This document shows positions 1-6,059 of a stretch of DNA of 7,182 nt, one piece after another (positions within the stretch are counted from its first letter, which is position 1; every line of letters starts with the position of its first letter). A model generated the notes under the pieces. It did no database searches and was not told where the DNA came from. It saw only the letters and a program-made list of their open reading frames with translations. The position numbers were made by a program, and so were the translations under genes. The stretch comes from Dehalococcoidia bacterium (GTDB lineage: Bacteria; Chloroflexota; Dehalococcoidia; SAR202; UBA11138): NCBI GenBank assembly GCA_012270625.1, contig JAAXHZ010000219.1, forward strand, positions 1-7,182. The letters run 5' to 3'.

Positions 1-549
1 CTGATCGACGCGCACGGCAACTTCAACGTGCCGACCGCCATCAGACTCGCTCGCGCTCTTGAGCCGTATGACATCGGCTGGTTCGAAGAGCCTGTGCAGC
101 CGAACAGCAACGAGGCTCTCCGGGCAGTGAGAGAAGCTGTGGATGTGCCGCTATGCGTGGGTGAGCGACTGTACAGCCGCTGGGACTTCGTCCCCATCCT
201 CAGAGACCGCCTGGCCGAGTACCTGATGCCCGACATACTATGGTGCGGAGGCATAAGCGAGATGCGAAAGATCGCTAACCTCGCGGAATCGTTCTACATC
301 CCCGTCAGTCCGCACGACGCGAGCGGCCCAATCAACATTCTGGCTGGCGCTCACACCATGATGACCGTCCCGAACTTCTACAAGCTCGAATTCAACCATG
401 CGGCGCTGGATGTCCACAACAGGCTGATCGACCACTCACTGGACATACGAGACGGAGTGCTTCACCTGTCAGAGCGACCCGGCTTGGGCGTGGAGCTTGA
501 CGAAGAATTCCTGGACGCGCACTCCGATCCAGATTGGAGCGGCAGTTAA
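1..549 (+). CDS. Enolase-superfamily dehydratase, D-galactonate dehydratase-like (C-terminal part)
   Basis: This is the C-terminal 182 residues of a mandelate racemase/muconate lactonizing enzyme-type protein; the gene enters from outside the window and ends in TAA. The enolase-superfamily catalytic layout is visible: DAHGNF (residues 3-8 of the fragment) has the first metal ligand Asp3 and a likely catalytic His5, FEEP (28-31) has the second acidic ligand, GERLYSRWDF (54-63) has the third (Glu55), and SPHD has His105. The spacing and the PDILWCGGISE stretch resemble DgoD, which dehydrates D-galactonate to 2-keto-3-deoxygalactonate. That family knowledge suggests an acid-sugar dehydratase in the cytoplasm. 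The exact sugar acid cannot be told, because the N-terminal capping domain that sets specificity is missing here. The gene is convergent with the next one and shares a TTAA at the stops. The family is secure; the substrate is inference. Confidence 0.9.
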   Translation: MIDAHGNFNVPTAIRLARALEPYDIGWFEEPVQPNSNEALRAVREAVDVPLCVGERLYSRWDFVPILRDRLAEYLMPDILWCGGISEMRKIANLAESFYIPVSPHDASGPINILAGAHTMMTVPNFYKLEFNHAALDVHNRLIDHSLDIRDGVLHLSERPGLGVELDEEFLDAHSDPDWSGS

Positions 550-1613
550 CTCCGGCCACGCGCCTCTCGCCGATCACCCTGAGCGGCAGACGGAAGACTC
601 TGCGCATCCGATGCCTCTGCACCGTTTTCAGACGACCTCGTGGCAGCCCCGCCGCCCCGCTGAGCGCTGTGTCTCAACACGCCCCGTTCGACGTCGTTCT
701 TCATCCGCTCGTACTCGGAGCATATCTCTGCGCCCAGCAGTACGATCAGGCTGCCCACGTACGTCCAGAACAGAAGCACGATCACCGGAGCGATCGATCC
801 GTACACGTTCTGGTACGACGCAAACCTGTCCAGGTACAGGATGAAGAAGTTCTTGGATATCTCGAACAGCACGGCGGACGTTATCGCCCCCGGCCACACG
901 TACCGCCAGTACGTCTTGGTGTTTGGCAGCAGCTTGTACATCAGCAAGAATATGACGATCATCAAGCTGAGCGACAGGGCCTGAAGGATCATCTGGCCAA
1001 TGGTGTGGATGAGAAACGGCGGTATCGGCAAGTCCGACGCCGCGATGTGCTCCGAGGTCCTCGCGATGGTAGCGCTGGCCACCGATAGGCTGAACAGCAT
1101 CGCGACGCTCAACGCCATGAGAAGCTGTCTCGGCTTGCCCACGTAGATCGGACGGTCAGTCTGGATATCCCACGCGCGGTTGATGGCGCGGTTCAGCGCC
1201 CCGAACATCGCGCTGCCCGACCACAGCATACCCAGAAACGACATCAGTCCCAGCGCGCCCCTAAGCCGGATAACTGCATCTACGTTGTCTTTCACAAACT
1301 GCTCAGAACCGGGCAGGAAATTCGACATCAGATCGCCTATCAGCCTCTGTATCTCTTCCGGCTCCAGTAGGAAGCTCATAATCGAAATAAGGCCCAGCAG
1401 AAGCGGAAAGATCGAGAACAGCGCATAGTAGGCAACACCAGCTGCCATGTGCGTGATGTCATCCTCGGACAGCTCACGAACCGTTCTGATGGACAGCTCG
1501 ACGACGAAGTTTCGCCGGATGCGGTCGATTATGCCGCCGTAGCGTCGATTCATCCGGTCCGATGTGCGCTCGATAGCGCGCCTGATAGCTCGTACAGAGT
1601 CCTGGTCAACCAT
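546..1613 (-). CDS. YihY/BrkB-family inner membrane protein
   Basis: A 355-residue integral membrane protein of the YihY/virulence factor BrkB family, once misnamed ribonuclease BN. Six hydrophobic segments are visible at about residues 56-82, 118-140, 163-184, 202-228, 238-261 and 273-296. They include the family-typical AAGVAYYALFSIFPLLL stretch in the first and YGSIAPVIVLLFWTYVGSLIVLLGAE in the last. A basic N-terminus and a hydrophilic, Ser/Ala/Arg-rich tail (about 301-355) probably face the cytoplasm. The molecular function of the family is not settled (possible transporter or envelope role). The ATG overlaps the end of the upstream aldolase-type gene by 8 bp (ATGGTTGA) and no strong Shine-Dalgarno precedes it, so translational coupling in a two-gene operon is likely. 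Its TAA stop overlaps the stop of the convergent enolase-superfamily gene. Confidence 0.9.
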   Translation of the reverse strand: MVDQDSVRAIRRAIERTSDRMNRRYGGIIDRIRRNFVVELSIRTVRELSEDDITHMAAGVAYYALFSIFPLLLGLISIMSFLLEPEEIQRLIGDLMSNFLPGSEQFVKDNVDAVIRLRGALGLMSFLGMLWSGSAMFGALNRAINRAWDIQTDRPIYVGKPRQLLMALSVAMLFSLSVASATIARTSEHIAASDLPIPPFLIHTIGQMILQALSLSLMIVIFLLMYKLLPNTKTYWRYVWPGAITSAVLFEISKNFFILYLDRFASYQNVYGSIAPVIVLLFWTYVGSLIVLLGAEICSEYERMKNDVERGVLRHSAQRGGGAATRSSENGAEASDAQSLPSAAQGDRREARGRS

Positions 1614-2724
1614 TGACGACGGCCGCCCTGAATGCGCTCACAATTCGGTCGTTGCCCTGCCTGAGTATCGTGGTGTTTACGGTCAGGTGCGGCGAGTCCC
1701 CATCGTCCTCTCCCGCGCTTACGAATACACGAAAATCGGCAAGCTGGCTTGCGAACCTTTGGAAGTCCACATCAGGCGGCAGAGCTAGGGGAAATATGTT
1801 GGAGCCGTGCTCATAGGCGCTGACGCTCAGCCCGGGTATCCGATTGAGCTCGTCGAACAGATCTCCGGCCTTCGTCATCGCCTTCGAGAACCTGTCTTCG
1901 AATCCATCGACTCCCTCCAACGCCAGCGCTGCGGGCAAAGCGGCGCTGGAGAGTCCTCCCCCGAACATCCTGCGATGATGGAACAGGTCGCGGCAGAAGT
2001 CCGCAGTCCCTGCGAGCATCGCTCCGAACGGCGCCCCGAAGTACTTGTAAAGCGAGACGTACACCGTGTCGAACATCGCCGCGTAGTCAGCGGGAGAGAC
2101 ACCGGTTGCCGCGCTCATCATAAACAGTCGAGCGCCGTCCAGGTGCGTCGGGATACCCTGTTCTGAGCAGAAGCCTACGACACTCCGCATCTCTTCCAGG
2201 GGCATGATCTGCCCGTGCTGCCTGCGTACGGGACTCTCGATCATCAGCGCTCCGACAGGAGAGACGACCCTCCCGCTCACAGATTCATCTATCGCGTTGC
2301 GCACCTCGTCGAGAGTGAAGTAAGGCCGCCCCGCGCCCAGAGGTACCAGGTGGATTCCACTCAGCTGCTGGACGCAGTCCCCTGTGTCCTGGTAGAGATG
2401 ACTCTGCTCCTGCACGATGGCGCGCGGCTTTCCAGCGCACAGCATCCTTATCGCGAGGTGATTGGCGAGCGTCCCGCTCGGCATGAAGACCGCGTCTTCC
2501 TTGCCCAGCAGACTGGCAAACCGCTCCTCCAGCTCGCGCACCACGCCGCCGTTCGAGAAGTTGTCAGCCTCGATACCCCGACGACTTACGATGTCGGCCA
2601 GCCTGTCCACAAGACTCTCAGGAGTCTTGGGCTCACCGTCTCCACGAAAGACGACGGCCTCCGTCGAGTTTATGCCATCGTCTTTGACCATTTGCGTGCT
2701 TGAATCCTTCGTCTGAGCTACCAT
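1606..2724 (-). CDS. Threonine aldolase-type PLP lyase
   Basis: A 372-residue fold-type I PLP enzyme of the beta-eliminating lyase/threonine aldolase family. Expected sites are present: PSGTLAN (82-88) for the phosphate-binding loop, His109 as the likely ring-stacking residue, HLDGARLF (194-201) with Asp196 for the pyridine nitrogen, and Lys227 within YVSLYKYFGAPFGAMLAG as the Schiff-base lysine. Family members cleave L-threonine or L-allo-threonine to glycine and acetaldehyde. The N-terminus and the lysine loop (SLYKYFGAP, where classical LtaE-type enzymes have a SKGLGAP-like sequence) are divergent, so another beta-hydroxy amino acid or a different lyase reaction is possible. The ATG start is supported by GGGAGGT at 2729-2735. 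It is the first gene of an operon with the BrkB-family gene and is divergent from the threonine-synthase-type gene. Confidence 0.86.
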   Translation of the reverse strand: MVAQTKDSSTQMVKDDGINSTEAVVFRGDGEPKTPESLVDRLADIVSRRGIEADNFSNGGVVRELEERFASLLGKEDAVFMPSGTLANHLAIRMLCAGKPRAIVQEQSHLYQDTGDCVQQLSGIHLVPLGAGRPYFTLDEVRNAIDESVSGRVVSPVGALMIESPVRRQHGQIMPLEEMRSVVGFCSEQGIPTHLDGARLFMMSAATGVSPADYAAMFDTVYVSLYKYFGAPFGAMLAGTADFCRDLFHHRRMFGGGLSSAALPAALALEGVDGFEDRFSKAMTKAGDLFDELNRIPGLSVSAYEHGSNIFPLALPPDVDFQRFASQLADFRVFVSAGEDDGDSPHLTVNTTILRQGNDRIVSAFRAAVVNG

Positions 2725-2728
2725 TGCT

Positions 2729-2735
2729 ACCTCCC
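2729..2735 (-). promoter_or_regulatory. Ribosome binding site of threonine aldolase-type gene
   Basis: On the minus strand the start region reads AGGGAGGTAGCA then ATG. GGGAGGT is a good anti-16S match ending 4 nt before the ATG, which fixes the start at 2724. Confidence 0.75.
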
Positions 2736-2743
2736 TGCAAGTA

Positions 2744-2772
2744 ATTCTACACGGGATGGGCGGTCGCGCTCA
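2744..2772 (-). promoter_or_regulatory. Possible promoter of the aldolase-BrkB operon
   Basis: A TAGAAT hexamer (2744-2749, minus strand) is a 5/6 match to a -10 box and lies 19 bp before the start codon. The hexamer 17 bp further upstream, TGAGCG, is a poor -35 box. Only the -10 element is convincing. Confidence 0.35.
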
Positions 2773-2835
2773 CCCTTGAGAGAAAATATCGTAAGTTCCA
2801 GATGGGTCGTAATAGCGGTGGTTCGGGGGAGGTCT

Positions 2836-2891
2836 CACTCCTCACCCCTCTCCACTCACTCCTCGAAAATTGCGCTTATGCAATTTTCTCA
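2836..2891 (+). repeat. Palindromic repeat copy A (hairpin GAAAATTGC/GCAATTTTC)
   Basis: The sequence contains a perfect 9-bp inverted repeat, GAAAATTGC (2865-2873) and GCAATTTTC (2880-2888), around a 6-nt loop. It is preceded by two copies of CACTCCTC (2836-2843 and 2857-2864). The core CACTCCTCGAAA plus ATTGCGCTTATGCAATTTTCTCA recurs at 5366-5422 in the same orientation, with one mismatch and one insertion. It sits just upstream of the threonine-synthase promoter, so it may act as an insulating hairpin or may simply be a dispersed repeat family member. Confidence 0.8.
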
Positions 2892-2897
2892 AATCGG

Positions 2898-2926
2898 TTG
2901 ACTGCGTACAGTCCGGCATGTAGCAT
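2898..2926 (+). promoter_or_regulatory. Likely sigma-70-type promoter of the threonine-synthase gene
   Basis: TTGACT (2898-2903, 5/6 to the -35 consensus) is followed after exactly 17 bp by TAGCAT (2921-2926, 4/6 to the -10 consensus). It lies 27 bp before the start codon and directly after the palindromic repeat. The predicted leader is only about 20 nt and just accommodates the ribosome binding site. Confidence 0.6.
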
Positions 2927-2943
2927 CCCGCACCGGAGCTTAC

Positions 2944-2948
2944 GGAGG
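2944..2948 (+). promoter_or_regulatory. Ribosome binding site of the threonine-synthase gene
   Basis: GGAGG lies 5 nt before ATG 2954. It is the best-placed Shine-Dalgarno in the leader and supports this start over later in-frame ATGs. Confidence 0.75.
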
Positions 2949-2953
2949 ATGAC

Positions 2954-4063
2954 ATGTCCCATATCGAGCTGGTCTGCGTCGAGTGCGGAGTGTCTCGCGA
3001 GGCAGACATGATCGCGTTGAGCTGCGACGCCTGCGGCTCGCCGCTGGATGTAGCCTACCGCGATGCAGACGCGCACACCATGGCCTTCGACGGGATCACG
3101 ATGCCCGTGCCGTTTCACTCGGACTCCCCCACCGTAACGATGGGAGAGGGAGGAACGCCGCTGGTAGAGCTGCCGAGCGTTGGAGAGGCTGCGGGCGGGA
3201 TCCGGGTGATCGCCAAGCTGGAATTCATGAACCCCACCGGATCGTTCAAGGACCGCGGCGCCTCGACTATGCTGTCCGTAGCGATGGAGCACGGAGTCCA
3301 GGCCGTAGTCGAGGACTCGTCCGGGAACGCGGGAGCGTCCGTCGCCGCTTATGCGGCACGGGCCGGTATCGCCGCGCACGTCTTCGCGCCCGAGTCTGCG
3401 CCGGAGGCTAAGATAGGACAGATCCGAGTGTATGACGCCGAGACTCATCCCACCCCCGGCCCTCGTGAAGCAAGCGCTGACGCCGCGGTCGAGTTTCAGC
3501 GCCGCAACGAGATGGTGTACGCGTCGCACAACCTCAGCCCGTACTTCGTCGAAGGGACCAAGACGTTCGCGTACGAGATCGCGACCCAGATGCCGACCGG
3601 CCCTGACCACATAGTCATACCCGTTGGCAACGGTAGTCTTCTGCTCGGCGCGTGGAGAGCGTACCATGAGCTTATGGCACAGGGTGTGGTCACTCACATG
3701 CCAAAGCTGCACGCCATCCAGTCGGAAGCGGTAATGCCCATCGCCTCCGCGATCATGGGAACAGACTGGAAACCGGGCGCGACTACAATCGCGGGTGGAA
3801 TAGCCGTGGGCGCCCCTCCACGCAGACGCCAGGCGCTGAGAGCGATAAGAGAGTCCGGCGGGACCTCTATCGCGGTGACAGACCCCAGCATAGTCAGGTG
3901 GCAGAAGCTGCTGGCCGCACAGGAGGGCATATTCGCGGAGCCGACCTCAGCTGCGGCGTTCGCGGGACTCCAGATGCTAGTCGAGGACGGCATCGTGAGA
4001 CGCGATGAAGTCGTTCTGGTGCCAGTCACCGGATTCGGTTTGAAGGACGCGCTGCCTGCGTAG
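2954..4063 (+). CDS. thrC: Threonine synthase-type PLP enzyme with N-terminal zinc ribbon
   Basis: A 369-residue fold-type II PLP enzyme. An N-terminal rubredoxin-like knuckle is made by Cys8, Cys11, Cys24 and Cys27, as in many class I threonine synthases. NPTGSFKDRG carries the Schiff-base Lys99, SSGNAG (122-127) is the substrate-carboxylate/PLP loop, the segment PVGNGSLLLG matches the phosphate-binding turn, and VTGFGLKD near the C-terminus is typical of threonine synthase. The expected reaction is O-phospho-L-homoserine to L-threonine plus phosphate. A segment usually resembling YGA reads YDAETHPTPG (about 161-170), a small departure from the commonest form. A relative acting on another amino acid (dehydratase or lyase) cannot be excluded. 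The gene is divergent from a threonine aldolase-type gene and converges on the aminotransferase with a 6-bp gap and no visible terminator. Confidence 0.85.
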   Translation: MSHIELVCVECGVSREADMIALSCDACGSPLDVAYRDADAHTMAFDGITMPVPFHSDSPTVTMGEGGTPLVELPSVGEAAGGIRVIAKLEFMNPTGSFKDRGASTMLSVAMEHGVQAVVEDSSGNAGASVAAYAARAGIAAHVFAPESAPEAKIGQIRVYDAETHPTPGPREASADAAVEFQRRNEMVYASHNLSPYFVEGTKTFAYEIATQMPTGPDHIVIPVGNGSLLLGAWRAYHELMAQGVVTHMPKLHAIQSEAVMPIASAIMGTDWKPGATTIAGGIAVGAPPRRRQALRAIRESGGTSIAVTDPSIVRWQKLLAAQEGIFAEPTSAAAFAGLQMLVEDGIVRRDEVVLVPVTGFGLKDALPA

Positions 4064-4069
4064 TCGGTA

Positions 4070-5257
4070 TCAGGACTCGGCAGCAGCAGCCATAGCCTTC
4101 CTGAATCCCGGTATGGCCCCCTCCAGGGTCTTGTCTGTTACGCAGAACGAGATTCTGAAGTACCCGGGCATCCCGAATCCCATTCCCGGCACTACCAGGA
4201 CATTGTGCTTCTGAAGCTCTGCCACGAACTCCACGTCATCTTCGATCGGAGCCTTGGGAAACATGTAGAACGCCCCCTGGGGTTTGACGACATCGTATCC
4301 CAGCCCAGTGAGCGCGTCGTACATGAAGTCACGCTTGGCCTGGTACTGCGAAATGTCCACCGTAACCGACTGGAGCTTGGCAACTATGTGCTGCATCAGC
4401 GCGGGCGCGTTGACGAATCCAAGCGTCCTGTTGCAGAAGATCAGGCCGTCCATGAGCTCGACAGCGTCTGAGTAGTCTGGGTGGACCGCGACGTAGCCGA
4501 TGCGCTCACCCGGCAGCGCGAGGTCCTTGGAATGCGAAGTGGCGACTATCGAGCGCGAATGGTAATGAAAGACGTGTGGGTACTCGAGGCCGTCATAAAG
4601 CAGCCGACGGTACGGCTCGTCGCTCACCAGGAATATCTCGCGGTCGAGCTCCTCCTCCTTCTGTCTGATTACTTCACCAAGACGAGCCAGCACATCTTCA
4701 GTGTACAGCGCGCCGGACGGGTTGTTTGGCGAGTTCACAAGCACGACCCGTGTGCGCGGGCCGATAGTGGACTCGAAAGCGTCCATGTCAGGCAGGAAGT
4801 TCTCGACCGGCGGCACGACCTTGCACGTCCCCCCATGATTGTCCGCATAGAAGAAATACTCCACGAAGTAAGGCGCGAATATGACCACTTCGTCGCCTGG
4901 ATCGAGCAGCGTCTTCAGGACCACGTTGAGCGCGCCCCCCGCGCCGCATGACATCATTACGTTGTCGGCGTCGAAGGACAGCCCCGTCTCCTCACTAAGC
5001 TGCGCGGCAACCGCCCCACGAGTCTCCGGATACCCGGCGTTGGGCATATACCTGTGCATCCCTGGAGCCGGACCGTCGGCTATGCGCTTCAGCTCCCCAA
5101 AGAACTCCTCCGGCGGTTCGATGACAGGATTTCCCAGGGATAGATCGAATACTGCATCCGCGCCGTATTTCTGGCTGAGAGCGATACCCTCTTCGAATAT
5201 CTTGCGTATCCACGAGCCCTGCTCCATGAACTCATGGATCTTTCTGGCAACGGCCAT
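4070..5257 (-). CDS. Class I/II PLP-dependent aminotransferase (aspartate aminotransferase-like)
   Basis: A 395-residue fold-type I aminotransferase, complete by length. Visible residues are HRYMPNAGYPETR (68-80), the CGAGGALN phosphate loop (104-111), NSPNNPSG (175-182) with the PLP-contacting Asn, SDEPY (212-216) with Asp213 for the pyridine nitrogen, SHSKDLALPGERIGY (241-255) with Schiff-base Lys244 and phosphate-binding Arg252, and GYFRISFC with Arg368 for the substrate carboxylate. Such enzymes move amino groups from aspartate, alanine or aromatic amino acids to 2-oxo acids in the cytosol; the amino-donor specificity is not readable here. I place the start at ATG 5257, because AGGGGA lies 6 nt before it and a promoter overlaps the longer TTG-initiated reading (to 5317). 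It converges on the threonine-synthase-type gene, and a role in supplying aspartate-family amino acids is inference. Confidence 0.92.
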   Translation of the reverse strand: MAVARKIHEFMEQGSWIRKIFEEGIALSQKYGADAVFDLSLGNPVIEPPEEFFGELKRIADGPAPGMHRYMPNAGYPETRGAVAAQLSEETGLSFDADNVMMSCGAGGALNVVLKTLLDPGDEVVIFAPYFVEYFFYADNHGGTCKVVPPVENFLPDMDAFESTIGPRTRVVLVNSPNNPSGALYTEDVLARLGEVIRQKEEELDREIFLVSDEPYRRLLYDGLEYPHVFHYHSRSIVATSHSKDLALPGERIGYVAVHPDYSDAVELMDGLIFCNRTLGFVNAPALMQHIVAKLQSVTVDISQYQAKRDFMYDALTGLGYDVVKPQGAFYMFPKAPIEDDVEFVAELQKHNVLVVPGMGFGMPGYFRISFCVTDKTLEGAIPGFRKAMAAAAES

Positions 5258-5263
5258 TGTGTG

Positions 5264-5269
5264 TCCCCT
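5264..5269 (-). promoter_or_regulatory. Ribosome binding site of the aminotransferase
   Basis: AGGGGA on the minus strand lies 6 nt before ATG 5257. It decides for this start over the in-frame TTG at 5317, which has no such site. Confidence 0.65.
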
Positions 5270-5288
5270 AACGAGTAGTTCTGCGGCG

Positions 5289-5317
5289 ACTGTATAGCCG
5301 CGAAACATGTCTGTCAA
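5289..5317 (-). promoter_or_regulatory. Likely promoter of the aminotransferase
   Basis: On the minus strand there is a perfect TTGACA (5312-5317). The -10 box is either TACAGT (5289-5294, 17-bp spacer, 4/6) or the overlapping TATACA (5291-5296, 15-bp spacer). Transcription would begin about 25-30 nt before ATG 5257. Confidence 0.65.
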
Positions 5318-5365
5318 TCACAGGGAAGCCGTGGCTTTCGATACTGGAGTGGTCCGATAGGCTCT

Positions 5366-5422
5366 CACTCCTCGAAAGCTTGTCCCCGCGAACGCGGGGA
5401 TTGCACTTATGCAATTTTCTCA
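5366..5422 (+). repeat. Palindromic repeat copy B, interrupted by a GC-rich hairpin
   Basis: CACTCCTCGAAA (5366-5377) and ATTGCACTTATGCAATTTTCTCA (5400-5422) match copy A at 2857-2891 with one substitution. In copy A the two halves abut. Here a 22-nt segment, 5378-5399, separates them. That segment, with the next base, contains the inverted repeat TCCCCGCG (5383-5390) and CGCGGGGA (5393-5400), so one hairpin is nested in the arm of another. It lies between the aminotransferase promoter and the tRNA. Confidence 0.8.
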
Positions 5423-5430
5423 TGGAATAG

Positions 5431-5453
5431 GGATCCTGTATCGATTTAGTCGG
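5431..5453 (+). repeat. 23-bp direct repeat, left copy
   Basis: GGATCCTGTATCGATTTAGT plus CGG matches 7123-7145 at 20 of 23 positions in the same orientation. Together the two copies bracket the MITE-like block, the tRNA and the small-gene cassette. Confidence 0.6.
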
Positions 5454-5481
5454 AGCCAGCTTGAAGAGCCAAGTGTTCCAT

Positions 5482-5620
5482 CTCCCTCAGGGCTGACTGG
5501 GGTAGGTAAACATGGACAGACAAGCTCAAATCCCAACCAACAGGCTCCCTCTCCCTCAGGGAGAAGGTTGGGGTGAGGGTGAAAAGCACGAATACCTACC
5601 CCTCTCAGCTCCCTCAGGGT
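5482..5620. repeat. MITE-like or REP-like block with terminal inverted repeats
   Basis: Three copies of CTCCCTCAGGG occur at 5482-5492, 5551-5561 and 5609-5619. The middle one extends to the palindrome CTCCCTCAGGGAG. GGGGTAGGTA (5499-5508) is exactly inverted at 5593-5602, and the similarity continues outward imperfectly into the outer CTCCCTCAGGG motifs, giving arms of about 25 nt around a 140-bp block. No coding potential is visible. Similar CCCTCAGGG/GGGTGAGGG palindromes are widespread intergenic repeats in bacteria. Calling it a MITE is inference. Confidence 0.6.
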
Positions 5621-5674
5621 GAGGGTGAAGTCCCCACCTACTAACCTGATACAACCTCTGGAATAGGCAACGTC

Positions 5675-5704
5675 TTGACACTCTCTCTGGCCGTTGGTTA
5701 GGCT
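5675..5704 (+). promoter_or_regulatory. Likely tRNA promoter
   Basis: A perfect TTGACA (5675-5680) is followed 17-18 bp later by TTAGGC/TAGGCT (5698-5704, a weak -10 box). It lies 24 bp upstream of the mature tRNA 5' end, a normal distance for a short tRNA leader. Confidence 0.55.
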
Positions 5705-5727
5705 AGGGTTTACCCTCCCACAGACGT

Positions 5728-5802
5728 GGGCCTGTAGCTCAGTGGTAGAGCGATCGGCTCATAACCGATTGGTCGCAGGTTCGATCCCTGCCGGGCCCAC
5801 CA
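5728..5802 (+). tRNA. tRNA with CAU anticodon (probably tRNA-Ile2, otherwise elongator tRNA-Met)
   Basis: A full cloverleaf of 75 nt is present. The acceptor stem is GGGCCTG (5728-5734) with CGGGCCC (5792-5798), including one T-G pair. The D-arm is GCTC/GAGC, the anticodon stem is ATCGG/CCGAT with loop CTCATAA and anticodon CAT at 5760-5762, the variable loop is TGGTC, and the T-arm is GCAGG/CCTGC with loop TTCGATC. The discriminator is A and CCA is encoded. The first acceptor pair is G-C, which argues against initiator tRNA. GGGCCTG and GGCTCATAACC resemble tRNA-Ile2, whose C34 is changed to lysidine by TilS to read AUA. The Met/Ile2 choice is from remembered similarity. Confidence 0.96.
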
Positions 5803-6059
5803 GACTTGATAAAATCAAGAACTTTCACGTCAAAGCTCGCCTTGGCCCTGTAGTCAGATTCCAAGCCACCCTCCTACCGAAGCCCGTTGCGGGTGTCTCC
5901 ATCTGCATCCGCGAACACCGGGGCGTGACGCAGGCCAACTTCGGGAAGTAGCGGAGATATTCTTAGCGTAGCTGGCCGCCCCAGTTCAACAGATATGTCC
6001 TCTGCGATGCAACACCTGATCAAGCGCCAAGATTAGCCGCGATCCTAAATCCTGTTCTG
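5803..6059. other. Intergenic stretch between the tRNA and the small-gene cassette
   Basis: No gene could be supported on either strand. A small inverted repeat, CTTGAT (5805-5810) and ATCAAG (5814-5819) around AAA, begins 3 nt after the tRNA CCA. It could help end the transcript, but it is AT-rich and lacks a proper T-run. The rest shows no hairpin strong enough to call a terminator for the minus-strand cassette that ends at 6060. Confidence 0.5.

Noticed and set aside
534..1088. Plus-strand open frame of 184 codons opposite the BrkB gene
   Set aside because: Its composition (many Arg, His, Gln) and lack of motifs mark it as the complement of a hydrophobic membrane protein gene.
2865..2888. 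The palindrome before the threonine-synthase gene as a rho-independent terminator
   Set aside because: The stem is AT-rich, no T-run follows, and no gene on the plus strand ends upstream of it.
2876..3712. Long minus-strand open frame (278 codons) opposite the threonine-synthase gene
   Set aside because: It is antisense to a gene with clear PLP-enzyme motifs, has no ribosome binding site, and its Arg/His/Gly-rich composition is typical of a shadow frame.
5381..5402. CCCCGCG-AA-CGCGGGG resembling a type I-E CRISPR repeat
   Set aside because: Only one copy with no evenly spaced repeats or cas genes; better explained as a palindromic intergenic element.
5775..5802. tRNA 3' end as an integration site for the adjacent cassette
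   Set aside because: No second copy of the tRNA 3' end and no integrase gene appear in the window.
5694..5951. 85-codon frame across the tRNA
   Set aside because: It reads through the tRNA and its leader; the part after the tRNA matches no family I know and has no ribosome binding site of its own.
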